In this document: piece by piece, positions 8,641-16,139 of the stretch
How positions within the stretch are numbered: position 1 is the stretch's first letter
Layout of the letters: every line of letters begins with the position of its first letter
DNA from: Mesotoga sp. UBA6090
Lineage (GTDB): Bacteria > Thermotogota > Thermotogae > Petrotogales > Kosmotogaceae
DNA: 21,924 bases
Direction: 5' to 3'
Assembly: GCF_002435945.1 (NCBI RefSeq)
Contig: NZ_DIXC01000035.1
Span: forward strand, 1-21,924
Notes under the pieces: generated by a model
The model's input: only the letters and a program-made list of their open reading frames with translations
Databases searched by the model: none
Told to the model about the DNA's origin: nothing
Program-made: the position numbers and the translations under genes

Positions 8641-9897
8641 TTATTCCATCTCTATTATCTCTATAAGTCTACGAGTCAAATTATCAAAGCTATACTCTCT
8701 TGCCGCACTTTCGGTATTCATAGAATATCGTGTACACATTTCTTGTCCATTATCAACGAGATCTACGACACTTTTAGCAATAGTCAGTGGATCCGATGAA
8801 GTCAATTCCACACCAACCATATACTTCTCTATTAGAGATTTCCCGGCCTTGAAAGTAACGAGAATTGGCTTTCTGGCTGCGAAATAATCAAATAACTTGT
8901 TCATTGAAACTCCATACCGAAATAAGGGGATATTATCTCCACAAATAACGTTGAGTTGAGCTTTGCTAGTAATATATGGAATGTACTTCTTCTCAACCCA
9001 TCCTTTAAATATTACATTATCGATTTTTTCATCAATAATTCTCTTCTTCAGCGATGCCAATTCATCACCGTCACCCCAAATAAGGAAACGGATTTTCTTA
9101 TTGGTTATTAATTTAGCGGCATCCAATAGCTTACCTACTTTATTGACTCTTCTTATTGAACCTGTGTATACTACTTTGAAAAGATCATCGTTTTTAAGAT
9201 CCTCGTCTTCAATTATGTGGCTGTTCCTGTTGTGCTCAAAATCCTCAAGGTCTACACCATTGTTTATGTGATATACCTTCTCTATATCAATAGGACCTCT
9301 GTGCTCTTTGTCCCAACCCTTATCAATGATGTAATCTTTTCCACCTTCCATCGTGAAAATCAGCTTGTCTGCCTTCTTATATATCCATTTCTCTCCGGCA
9401 TACAGTAGTTTAGCCAAAACACTACTTGATCGCATTTTTCCGTATGCTATTATACTTTCTGGCCATAGGTCGCGCACTTCACAAATACATTGAACTCCAA
9501 ATCTTTTTGCAATTTTTATTCCTGCTACTAAAGTAAGGGGATGAACACTAGATGCAAGAACTACATCAGGACTTCCATAAGCGTCCGCATATTCTTTAGC
9601 AACTAAGAATATGTTTCTATAGAAGGAATACATATTCCTTACTCGGTCTAGACCGTTGCTCAAGTAGTTTGTTGTTTTAACGAAAACAAACGGTATGCCA
9701 TCAATTTCATTTGTGTTCCATTTCCCTCGTTCTATTTTTATTAGCTGATTCTTTGTGTTGTGTCTTGTATTTGCACAGAAAATGGTCGGCTGATACCCAT
9801 CTCTAATTAGGTACTTAGCAAACCAGTAATGACGTCCACCTCTTTTGAAAAACATATCTGTGGCATAGTGATTAAGAATCCATACTTTTGTTTTCAT
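8641..9897 (-). CDS. WbuB-like glycosyltransferase family 4
   Basis: About 418 residues. The N-terminal part resembles the WbuB group (KVWILNHYA, RGGRHYWFAKYLI, CEVRDLWPESI), whose E. coli member is described as an L-fucosamine (FucNAc) transferase. The C-terminal GT4 domain has VVYTGSIRRVNK and GVSMNKLFDYFAARKPI, where the usual second Glu region is diverged. I prefer ATG 9897 (MKTKVW) over an in-frame TTG at 9933; neither has a strong ribosome site. In O-antigen loci WbuB-like enzymes often sit near CapE/FnlA-type sugar genes, matching the dehydratase and reductase at 1688-3593. It probably transfers an N-acetyl-6-deoxy-L-amino sugar; this is inferred. Confidence 0.82.
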   Translation of the reverse strand: MKTKVWILNHYATDMFFKRGGRHYWFAKYLIRDGYQPTIFCANTRHNTKNQLIKIERGKWNTNEIDGIPFVFVKTTNYLSNGLDRVRNMYSFYRNIFLVAKEYADAYGSPDVVLASSVHPLTLVAGIKIAKRFGVQCICEVRDLWPESIIAYGKMRSSSVLAKLLYAGEKWIYKKADKLIFTMEGGKDYIIDKGWDKEHRGPIDIEKVYHINNGVDLEDFEHNRNSHIIEDEDLKNDDLFKVVYTGSIRRVNKVGKLLDAAKLITNKKIRFLIWGDGDELASLKKRIIDEKIDNVIFKGWVEKKYIPYITSKAQLNVICGDNIPLFRYGVSMNKLFDYFAARKPILVTFKAGKSLIEKYMVGVELTSSDPLTIAKSVVDLVDNGQEMCTRYSMNTESAAREYSFDNLTRRLIEIIEME

Positions 9898-9964
9898 AAA
9901 GCAGTCCACTTTGCCTTCATGTAGGTTGTGCAATATGTTTGAAGTTGACTAGTAAACAAATCTC

Positions 9965-10600
9965 TCATTTCGCCGGTACTCCCATTACCTTTTTGTTGTC
10001 TTGTATTGTATTAACTATGACACTGCCTGCGCCAACAATTACCCTTGATCCAATTTCAATTCCGTGTATTACCGATGCTCCAGTTCCCACATGAGAACCT
10101 GCACCTACTTTGACTGAGCCGCTCAAGGTCACACCCGGTGCGATATGAACATGGTCTCCAATCATGCAATCGTGGTCTATGATCACCCCGGTGTTTATGA
10201 TGCAGTTCTTGCCGATCTTTGTTCCGGGGTTTATTATCGCTCCCGGCATTATTACAGTGCCTTCGTCTATCTCTACTGACTCGTCAACTATTGAGTCTAT
10301 GGAGATAATTAACGGGATTTCGAATCCAATATGCTTGAGCATTTCAAAGAGTCTGATCCTGTTATCAGGAATGCCTACACTTCCAAGAGTGACGAAGGCG
10401 TATTTGATACCTCCATTGTGCAACTCTTCCAGTTGATCATCCGTGTATCTGGTCTCTATTCCCAAGACTTCTTCACCAAGGTTCTCTTCTAGATCGGAGA
10501 TACCTGTTATGTTGAACGTATCCAGCCTTTTTAAGATAGAGATCACCACTTTGCAATGACCTCCGCCGCCGACAAGAACAATGTCAGGCTTTAATGACAT
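9965..10600 (-). CDS. PglD/NeuD-type sugar O- or N-acetyltransferase
   Basis: About 211 residues. An N-terminal nucleotide-sugar-binding domain (IVLVGGGGHCKVV) is followed by hexapeptide repeats of a left-handed beta-helix (from about residue 90), and the catalytic His is in IIDHDCMIG. It ends GVPAK, typical of the family. PglD acetylates the 4-amino group of UDP-4-amino-6-deoxy-GlcNAc. The upstream PLP aminotransferase would provide exactly such a 4-amino sugar. The start is ATG 10600, with AAGGAG 8 bases upstream, lying inside the end of the aminotransferase gene (17-bp overlap); an upstream TTG is less likely. N-acetylation of a 4-amino sugar is the favoured role, O-acetylation the alternative. 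Confidence 0.88.
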   Translation of the reverse strand: MSLKPDIVLVGGGGHCKVVISILKRLDTFNITGISDLEENLGEEVLGIETRYTDDQLEELHNGGIKYAFVTLGSVGIPDNRIRLFEMLKHIGFEIPLIISIDSIVDESVEIDEGTVIMPGAIINPGTKIGKNCIINTGVIIDHDCMIGDHVHIAPGVTLSGSVKVGAGSHVGTGASVIHGIEIGSRVIVGAGSVIVNTIQDNKKVMGVPAK

Positions 10601-11687
10601 CAACGATACTCCTTGCCACAAACTCCGCTTGCTCCTCGCTATTCAGCGTAGAGCTAGGGAGATTCAGCCCCTTTTCGTACAGTTCGTATGAGTTGGGGTA
10701 TTCTTTTCTTTTATATTTAGCGTATGGGGGGAATTCCGTTATCGGGACAAATACTCTTCTCGTCGGTATTCCCTTTTCTTTGAGTTCTTTCTGGATCTGG
10801 GGGATGCCTTTTGTCGGGTGGTTTATCTTTATAGACGAGAGCCACCAGGAGCTAACAGAATCGTGATATTCTTCCTGAAACTCTATTTCCTTTACGCATG
10901 TGAGTATTTCTCTGTATATTTCGCAGTATCTCTTTTTTTTCTGGAGAAAATCGGGCAGTCTTTCGAACTGGGCCAGACCGAGCGAGGCTTCGAGGTTAGT
11001 CATGCGGTAGTTGAAGCCGATCTCGGGGTGGTAATAGCCCTTGCTTTCGTCTCTGGCCTGGTTGACGAGGAATTTCATGTGGTCTGCAAGTTTTTCGTCG
11101 TTTGTGGTTATCATTCCACCGCCGCCAGTGGTGATGACTTTGTTCCCATTGAAAGAGAAGCAGGCCATAGAGCCGAAGGTGCCTGTCATTTGTCCGTGAA
11201 CCGAAGCTCCTAGGCTTTCGGTCGCGTCTTCAATAATGGGTATGCCGTATGATTCAGAGATCTTCGTTAGCGCGTCCATATCGCAGGGGTTTCCGTAGAT
11301 GTGAACGGGGAGTATTGCCTTTGTCTTCTTTGTTATAGCCTTCTCCACCTGTTCCGGAATCATGTTCCAGCTGGAGGGATCGATATCGACAAAAACCGGA
11401 GTCGCGCCCACATAGACTATGGGATTTACCGAGGCGATGAAGGTGATGACTGGGACGATCACTTCGTCTCCCGGGCCAACGCCGAGTTCATGGAGCGCGA
11501 GGTGAATTGCGGCTGTGCCGCTCTGGGTAGAGACGGCCCGCTTGGTGCCCACGTACCGGGCGAACTTATCCTCGAACTCCGGTATGAATGGCCCTGCAGT
11601 CGAGACGAACGTAGAGTCGACGCATTTGAGCAGGTATTGCTTTTCGAGTTCTCCGAGGTTTGGTGCATCGAGGAATATCGTATCCAT
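10584..11687 (-). CDS. LegC-type PLP-dependent sugar 4-aminotransferase
   Basis: About 367 residues of the DegT/DnrJ/EryC1/StrS family. Seen: substrate loop STQSGTAAIHLAL (56-68), the Asp that contacts the PLP ring nitrogen in IIEDATESLGA, and the PLP Lys in SFNGNKVITTGGGG (about 183). The start of the protein (APNLGELEKQYL) and overall pattern fit the LegC/PglE group, which turns NDP-4-keto-6-deoxy-GlcNAc into the 4-amino sugar using glutamate. Starts possible: GTG 11696, ATG 11693 and ATG 11687; the last has AGGTGA at good spacing. It abuts the LegB gene (stop TAG at 11697) and overlaps the acetyltransferase. GC content is much higher here than in the distal half of the locus. Confidence 0.88.
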   Translation of the reverse strand: MDTIFLDAPNLGELEKQYLLKCVDSTFVSTAGPFIPEFEDKFARYVGTKRAVSTQSGTAAIHLALHELGVGPGDEVIVPVITFIASVNPIVYVGATPVFVDIDPSSWNMIPEQVEKAITKKTKAILPVHIYGNPCDMDALTKISESYGIPIIEDATESLGASVHGQMTGTFGSMACFSFNGNKVITTGGGGMITTNDEKLADHMKFLVNQARDESKGYYHPEIGFNYRMTNLEASLGLAQFERLPDFLQKKKRYCEIYREILTCVKEIEFQEEYHDSVSSWWLSSIKINHPTKGIPQIQKELKEKGIPTRRVFVPITEFPPYAKYKRKEYPNSYELYEKGLNLPSSTLNSEEQAEFVARSIVDVIKA

Positions 11688-11696
11688 CTTCATCAC

Positions 11697-12668
11697 CTAC
11701 ACGTTATATATGTCGGGTTTATAGTACTCCATGTTGTTCTCGAGCCAGGCTATCGTTTCTTTGAGGCCTTCCTCGAGAGTGTGTCTAGGCTCCCAACCGG
11801 TTAGCTCTTTTGCCTTCGAGCTGTCGCAGAGCAGCCTTTCGACCTCACTCTTTTCGGGCCTTATTCTCTGGTCGTCTATCTCAATTTTGAGCTCTTTATT
11901 CATTAGGCTCGCGATCAATTGCGCGAGGTCCTTTATGGATATCTCTCTGTTCGAGCCGAGGTTTATCACTTCTCCTGTGCTTCTCTCATGAAGACCTACA
12001 TGATGGAAGCCCTCGCAGGTGTTCAGCACGTAGTTCATGTCTCTGGTTGCCTCTAGGTTGCCGAGCTTTATGCTCTTCTTTCCGGCTAGGAGCTGAGAGA
12101 TGATTGTGGGGATCACAGCCCTCGCCGACTGTCTCGGGCCGAAGGTGTTGAAAGGACGGATTACGGTGACGGGCAGACCAAAAGAGCGGTGAAAGGTCAA
12201 GGCCAGCTGATCGGCTCCCGATTTTGTCGCCGCGTAAGGAGACTGCGGATTGACGGGGTGTTTCTCGTCTATCGGGACGTACTGGGCCGTGCCGTATATC
12301 TCGCTCGTGGACGTGTGGATCACTTTCTTCGTCTTAAGCTCTCTTGCAGCCTGGAGCACGTTGTAGGTTCCCTCAACGTTTGTTTTTATATATGCCAGCG
12401 GCGAGACGTACGAGTAAGGGATTCCGATCAGAGCTGCTAGATGAAAGACGACGTCAACGTTTTTCATAGCATCTTTCACCGAGTCAAAGTCTCGTATGTC
12501 GCCGGTATAGACTTCTATTTTATCTTTGTAAGGCGATTCTTCTAGCCAGCCCCAGTTATTCCTTGAGTTATAGCGGACGAAGGCTTTTACTTCGAAGCCT
12601 TTGTGAATGAGATATTCTGCTAGATGAGAGCCTATGAAGCCTCCGGCTCCAGTTACGAGCGCTTTCAA
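11697..12668 (-). CDS. LegB-type NDP-GlcNAc 4,6-dehydratase
   Basis: A 323-residue extended SDR with the NAD motif TGAGGFIGSH (6-15), TSEIYG (121-126) and catalytic YAATK (Tyr145, Lys149). Glu123 next to Ser122 is in the place used for dehydration in 4,6-dehydratases. FNTFGPRQSARAVIPT resembles LegB of legionaminic-acid pathways more than RmlB. It would give the 4-keto-6-deoxy sugar for the aminotransferase. TTG start overlapping the upstream stop by 4 bases (TTGA), with a GGAGAGGA ribosome site about 6 bases before it. No LegG, LegI or LegF homologue is visible, so the pathway may stop at a bacillosamine-like nucleotide sugar. Confidence 0.87.
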   Translation of the reverse strand: MKALVTGAGGFIGSHLAEYLIHKGFEVKAFVRYNSRNNWGWLEESPYKDKIEVYTGDIRDFDSVKDAMKNVDVVFHLAALIGIPYSYVSPLAYIKTNVEGTYNVLQAARELKTKKVIHTSTSEIYGTAQYVPIDEKHPVNPQSPYAATKSGADQLALTFHRSFGLPVTVIRPFNTFGPRQSARAVIPTIISQLLAGKKSIKLGNLEATRDMNYVLNTCEGFHHVGLHERSTGEVINLGSNREISIKDLAQLIASLMNKELKIEIDDQRIRPEKSEVERLLCDSSKAKELTGWEPRHTLEEGLKETIAWLENNMEYYKPDIYNV

Positions 12669-13369
12669 TTAGAATCCTCTCCGTTTCCTGTGAGTGCTAT
12701 ATAGTCTTCCATTCTTCCGACATCGTGCCAGCTTCCAGTGTGTACGTGAACTGCCAGTTTCATTCCGTTATCTTTCATCATTCTCCAGAGAGTTGGCATA
12801 TCTATGTACTGATGCTTTGGTATGTTCTCTCTTATATAGGTTATCACTTTTTGTGAGATACCGTAGATCCCGCCGTTTATTATGTACTTAAGCTTCGGCT
12901 TTTCTTCCCAATCTATTAGCTCTGGGGAACCGTTTGTTTTGAGAACACCAAAATCCAAAGGAATCTTTCTTTCGATTCCTGTAAGTACAAGATCGTACTC
13001 TTTCAGTAGATCATTGATAACCGAATAATCTACATCGCAAATCAAATCGCCATTTGAGACAATGATCTTATCATCGAAATCGTCAGGAAGAAGGGCTAGA
13101 GAGCCAGCCGTTCCTGTACGCTCTAGCTCTTCGATATAGGTTATGTTTACTCCGTATCTCGAGCCATCGCGGACAAAACTCTTTACTATCTCTTTCTTGT
13201 AGTTTACTGAAACAAAGATATCTACTATTCCGAAGTCTTTCATGTGTTCGATTATCAGCTGGATTATTGGCTTGTCTCCCACTGGTAAGAGAGGCTTGGG
13301 TATAGCTGCGGTCAGGGGCCTAAGTCTCTTGCCCTGTCCGCCAGCCATAATGAAGCCGTACTTGAACAC
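12665..13369 (-). CDS. Sugar-1-phosphate nucleotidyltransferase (RmlA/PtmE-like)
   Basis: About 234 residues with the nucleotidyltransferase signature FIMAGGQGKRLRPLT at the N-terminus and the GD motif VSNGDLICDVD in the middle. The C-terminal SWHDVGRMEDY resembles PtmE, the GlcN-1-phosphate guanylyltransferase of the Campylobacter legionaminic pathway, but the CBS domains of PtmE are absent. The likely start is GTG 13369, with AGGAG 9 bases upstream, in a TAGTG overlap with the stop of the preceding gene. An upstream ATG at 13396 would add nine residues before the conserved strand. It probably provides the NDP-HexNAc substrate of LegB. The nucleotide (GDP or UDP) cannot be read from the sequence. 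Confidence 0.85.
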   Translation of the reverse strand: MFKYGFIMAGGQGKRLRPLTAAIPKPLLPVGDKPIIQLIIEHMKDFGIVDIFVSVNYKKEIVKSFVRDGSRYGVNITYIEELERTGTAGSLALLPDDFDDKIIVSNGDLICDVDYSVINDLLKEYDLVLTGIERKIPLDFGVLKTNGSPELIDWEEKPKLKYIINGGIYGISQKVITYIRENIPKHQYIDMPTLWRMMKDNGMKLAVHVHTGSWHDVGRMEDYIALTGNGEDSN

Positions 13370-14184
13370 TACTTGCCACTCCTGCCAAGTATCCACTGAT
13401 AAGTCAATGCCAGCCCTTCTTCAAGGCTTACCTTCGGCTCCCAACCGAGCTCTTTTTTTATCTTGCTTATGTCCGCCACTGCGTAGTCGTAATCATATTC
13501 TTCCCGGAGCTTTGTGGCATCGAACAATACGTCGCACTCGCCTCCTGTGATTTTCTGCGCTCTAGTTATTAGAGTGCTTATTGACATAGGATCTCCGGAT
13601 CCGACGTTGAAGATGTCTATTCCCTTAGGGTTTTTCTCTACGATCAGACCCAGAAGATCGATGAGGTCGGAGATGTAGAAGAAGTCGCGGACTTTTTCCG
13701 AGTCTCCTATGTTTACAGTTCCGGAAGATGCGATCTTCTCGAGAACTGTCGGTACTACATATGGTGATAATTGATAAGGCCCATAAGGATTGAAAAGTCG
13801 AAGGATTGTAAGATCAAGGGAGTAGCGATTTGCAAGATAGACGAGTATGTCTTCGAGAATAGCGGCCCTTGTCCCAACGAAGTTCTTGGGGCATACTACG
13901 TCTGACTCTCTGAACTTACCCATTTTCGGAGCGTACACTCCGTAAGAAGAGAGATAGATTATAGTCTTGAGTTTGCTCGATTGAGCCGCAAGGTGAAGCA
14001 CATCTCCGAGAGAACCAATGTCTGTAAACTCGCCAATGTATTCGAAGCCGATTATGAAAGGAATCTCTGGGTCGAAACTGCTGTAATTCGAGTGTTTTAG
14101 CTGTTCTGAGAAGGATACTTGAAAGACTCTTTCCATATGTGGCTTCAGCCAATTCTCTACGTTTGAGACAAAGACTTGTTTCAC
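13369..14184 (-). CDS. Degenerate SDR-like epimerase/dehydratase homologue
   Basis: 271 residues. The central and C-terminal parts are clearly extended-SDR (IYLSSYGVYAP, LRLFNPYGPYQLSP, RDFFYISDLIDLL, FNVGSGDPMSISTL, KKELGWEPKVSLEEGL). However, the N-terminus has no GxxGxxG dinucleotide motif, and the expected YxxxK is replaced by FVGTR, so the Tyr and Lys are Phe and Arg. It is also shorter than the usual about 310 residues. The frame is intact and the gene is coupled by TAGTG junctions on both sides, with AAGGGA upstream of its GTG start, so it is probably translated. It may be a catalytically inactive binding or scaffold subunit, or may use another chemistry. Function unknown. Confidence 0.75.
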   Translation of the reverse strand: MKQVFVSNVENWLKPHMERVFQVSFSEQLKHSNYSSFDPEIPFIIGFEYIGEFTDIGSLGDVLHLAAQSSKLKTIIYLSSYGVYAPKMGKFRESDVVCPKNFVGTRAAILEDILVYLANRYSLDLTILRLFNPYGPYQLSPYVVPTVLEKIASSGTVNIGDSEKVRDFFYISDLIDLLGLIVEKNPKGIDIFNVGSGDPMSISTLITRAQKITGGECDVLFDATKLREEYDYDYAVADISKIKKELGWEPKVSLEEGLALTYQWILGRSGK

Positions 14185-15467
14185 TATTTCGCATCCCTTC
14201 GAAAGATCATGACTTCTGCCGTACGAAGCATTGTCGCGAGATACAGCCTGAAGTCCATGTTCTTGACATAATAAAGATCATATGAAAGCCTTCTGGCGAA
14301 TGTGTCGTATTCGAGTTTATCGACGTATCTGTAAAGCACCTGGGCGTGGCCTGTTATCCCGGGCATTACTTTGGTTCTGTATCTGTAGAAAGGTATCTCT
14401 TTCGTGCAGTATTCATAGGTAGAGGGAATGTCGGGTCTCGGGCCTACTATGCTCATGTGACCCTTGAGTACGAAAAAAAGCTGGGGGACCTCGTTTAGTC
14501 GTGTCATGCGCAAGAGCTTGCCGCTTTTCGTCAGTGTGGGGAGGTCTTCCCCCTCTTCAGGCTCGTTCATTGTTCGGAATTTATACACTTTGAATATTCT
14601 CGCGTTTAGTCCATGGCGTGGTTGCGTGAAGAAGAGCGGTCTTCCATCGCGAATGAGAATGTAAAGGATACTGAAGAGAATGAACGGAGAAAATAGAACA
14701 AGCAGAGCTGACGAAAAGACTATGTCAGCAACTCTGATTCTCCTTGAGATTCTTGCCTCGGAAAAAACTATCTCATAGTACTCGCTGAATCTCTCGATAA
14801 TCTCTATAGGAATTCTATGAAGTGAATTCTCAACAAGTGTTGGAAGGTATTCAATATTTGTATTCTTTGTAATTGCTTCGTTCAATATTGGCCTGACTGA
14901 TTTCGCAAGTTCAGGATCTCCAATCAGTATCGCATCGAAGGGCTTCGTATCTTCAAATGATATGGCCTCTGTTAATGTCGCTGCCGATGGGTTCATGTAG
15001 GAGTAGATTTCGATCTTGCCCATCGAGGCCTTCTTAACTTCTTCGAGTATGGGGCCGAGGTCTTCTTCTCTGCCTATGACAAGATATCTTCTAGGGGGAA
15101 GATGCTTTATGCTGTATCTCATAAGCATGCATGAGAGAAGGGGGAAGATAAAGGCCGCAATAAGGGCTGTCACATAGAATGTCGGTCTTGGGAGTCTGGG
15201 CTTCATAAAGACAATAGGAAGGAGAGCAAAGAGAACACCCAGGATCGTTCCAGATATGTATGAGACTATGCATGAGTTTAGAGAGTAAGTCGTCGAGTTA
15301 TCGAAGCCCCTGAAGGCATATATGCCGAGCATTATGGCTACATTGAGAATGAAAGCTTGAAAAACAAAGAGCGGGGACCATATGAGTGTAAGCGATTGAA
15401 TGAAGAAGAGGGTAACGAAGAGGAACATAGCGACAAGATACTTTAGGCTCGCAATTCTTCTTATCAT
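14184..15467 (-). CDS. Polyprenyl-phosphate phosphoglycosyl transferase (WbaP/WcaJ type)
   Basis: 427 residues. Four N-terminal membrane spans (about 8-118) precede a nucleotide-binding-like cytosolic region. A re-entrant membrane segment (about 247-272) and the Bac_transf domain follow, with YKFRTMNEPEEGE, SIVGPRPDIPSTYE and PGITGHAQV. Such enzymes start lipid-linked glycan synthesis by moving sugar-1-phosphate from a nucleotide sugar to undecaprenyl phosphate at the inner membrane face. The Asp-Glu dyad, usually LDELPQL, reads RLNEVPQL, so the usual nucleophilic Asp is Asn325. Strong AAGGAGGGG site before the ATG. It is the first gene of the operon, and the next genes make a bacillosamine-like sugar, its plausible substrate. 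Confidence 0.9.
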   Translation of the reverse strand: MIRRIASLKYLVAMFLFVTLFFIQSLTLIWSPLFVFQAFILNVAIMLGIYAFRGFDNSTTYSLNSCIVSYISGTILGVLFALLPIVFMKPRLPRPTFYVTALIAAFIFPLLSCMLMRYSIKHLPPRRYLVIGREEDLGPILEEVKKASMGKIEIYSYMNPSAATLTEAISFEDTKPFDAILIGDPELAKSVRPILNEAITKNTNIEYLPTLVENSLHRIPIEIIERFSEYYEIVFSEARISRRIRVADIVFSSALLVLFSPFILFSILYILIRDGRPLFFTQPRHGLNARIFKVYKFRTMNEPEEGEDLPTLTKSGKLLRMTRLNEVPQLFFVLKGHMSIVGPRPDIPSTYEYCTKEIPFYRYRTKVMPGITGHAQVLYRYVDKLEYDTFARRLSYDLYYVKNMDFRLYLATMLRTAEVMIFRRDAK

Positions 15468-15600
15468 ACCTTCTCCCCTCCTTATTCATGACAATCAATC
15501 TTATGATTGAAGTAAATACCTTGGATAGCGCTTCTTCTAGTTAGGATAGCAATTACACTAGCTTAATAATTCGCTTGGGAACTGAATTCTTGTCTAATGT

Positions 15601-15629
15601 ATGTTAACATTATTCGATCGCTAGTTCAA
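15601..15629 (-). promoter_or_regulatory. Possible second promoter for the polysaccharide operon
   Basis: On the minus strand TTGAAC (15624-15629) is followed, after 17 bases, by TAACAT (15601-15606). The -10 is only a moderate match. It would start RNA near 15594, about 125 bases before the first gene. A 16-bp repeat lies across the -10 and spacer. Confidence 0.4.
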
Positions 15630-15750
15630 TTTTGCGCGGTTCTGAGTATAAGCGATTAGACATCTCTGAGAGCATTCACAGTCAATTATAGAATCCATTC
15701 GTATTTTAGTCAAGATTTAATCTACAATACTATTGTAAACATTATTCGAT
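15603..15750. repeat. Direct 16-bp repeat in the operon leader/promoter region
   Basis: GTTAACATTATTCGAT at 15603-15618 recurs at 15735-15750 with one mismatch (GTAAACATTATTCGAT). The two copies flank the strong promoter at 15685-15713, one upstream and one within its transcript, which is a layout expected for a regulator binding two sites. No known regulator motif is recognised. Confidence 0.5.
15685..15713 (-). promoter_or_regulatory. Sigma-70 promoter for the polysaccharide operon
   Basis: On the minus strand TTGACT (15708-15713) and a perfect TATAAT (15685-15690) are separated by 17 bases. RNA would start near 15678 and run through a leader of about 210 bases into the phosphoglycosyl transferase gene at 15467. 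No terminator-like structure is visible in the leader. Confidence 0.7.
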
Positions 15751-16139
15751 AACCGAGGTGGGGGATTAAGGGTAGGGGGTTCGGCAACAAACATAAGCGA
15801 CAACAGACATGGTTTTACTCGAAATGTGAGTTATGCTCACAACCAATTATGTGATGATCGAGATGAAAAATCGAGAAGTAGTTTGGGATGTAAAGTTTGC
15901 TGGTGTAACATTTCAGGAAGCCAGTCTCGCCTTCGGCGAGGCCAGTCACCTTCGGTGGCCAGTCAGGCTTCGCCTGGCCAGTACCGCTACGCGGGCGGAA
16001 GAACCGCTTGAATAAGAAACGCTGGTCGCTGAAGGCTGGAAAAGACAAAGCTGAGCGTAGATGGTCTTTGTCTTGCGAAAGAAGCCATGGTTTGTCTCTT
16101 GCCAACAACCAATAACCAACAACCAACAACTGCTCTTTG
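15714..16139. other. Intergenic repeat-bearing region, no sound gene
   Basis: The stretch holds a small perfect inverted repeat (TGTGAG at 15825-15830 with CTCACA at 15836-15841), the hairpin array at 15921-15998, and CAACCAATAACCAACAACC-type simple repeats near 16105-16131. Short open frames through the array come from the repeat itself. A stretch at about 15854-15915 reads, on the plus strand, like part of a BrnT-type toxin (see findings), but is too short to call. Confidence 0.5.
15921..15998. repeat. CCAGT-linked hairpin array, 4 units
   Basis: Four tandem units each begin with CCAGT and then form a small perfect hairpin with a three-base loop. The stems are CTCGCC/GGCGAG, CACC/GGTG, AGGC/GCCT and CCGC/GCGG, with loops TTC, TTC, TTC and TAC. 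The linker stays constant while stems change on both arms together, so pairing rather than sequence is kept. The first three units occur in the same order in the array at 19160-19325. Confidence 0.85.

Noticed and set aside
10818..11804. Plus-strand open frames of 131 and 167 codons
   Set aside because: They are antisense to the high-GC aminotransferase gene, lack recognisable domains, and the minus-strand protein is a full-length family member.
9965..15467. A complete legionaminic acid pathway
   Set aside because: LegB- and LegC-like enzymes and a nucleotidyltransferase are present, but no hydrolysing epimerase, NeuB-like synthase or CMP-transferase is seen in the window.
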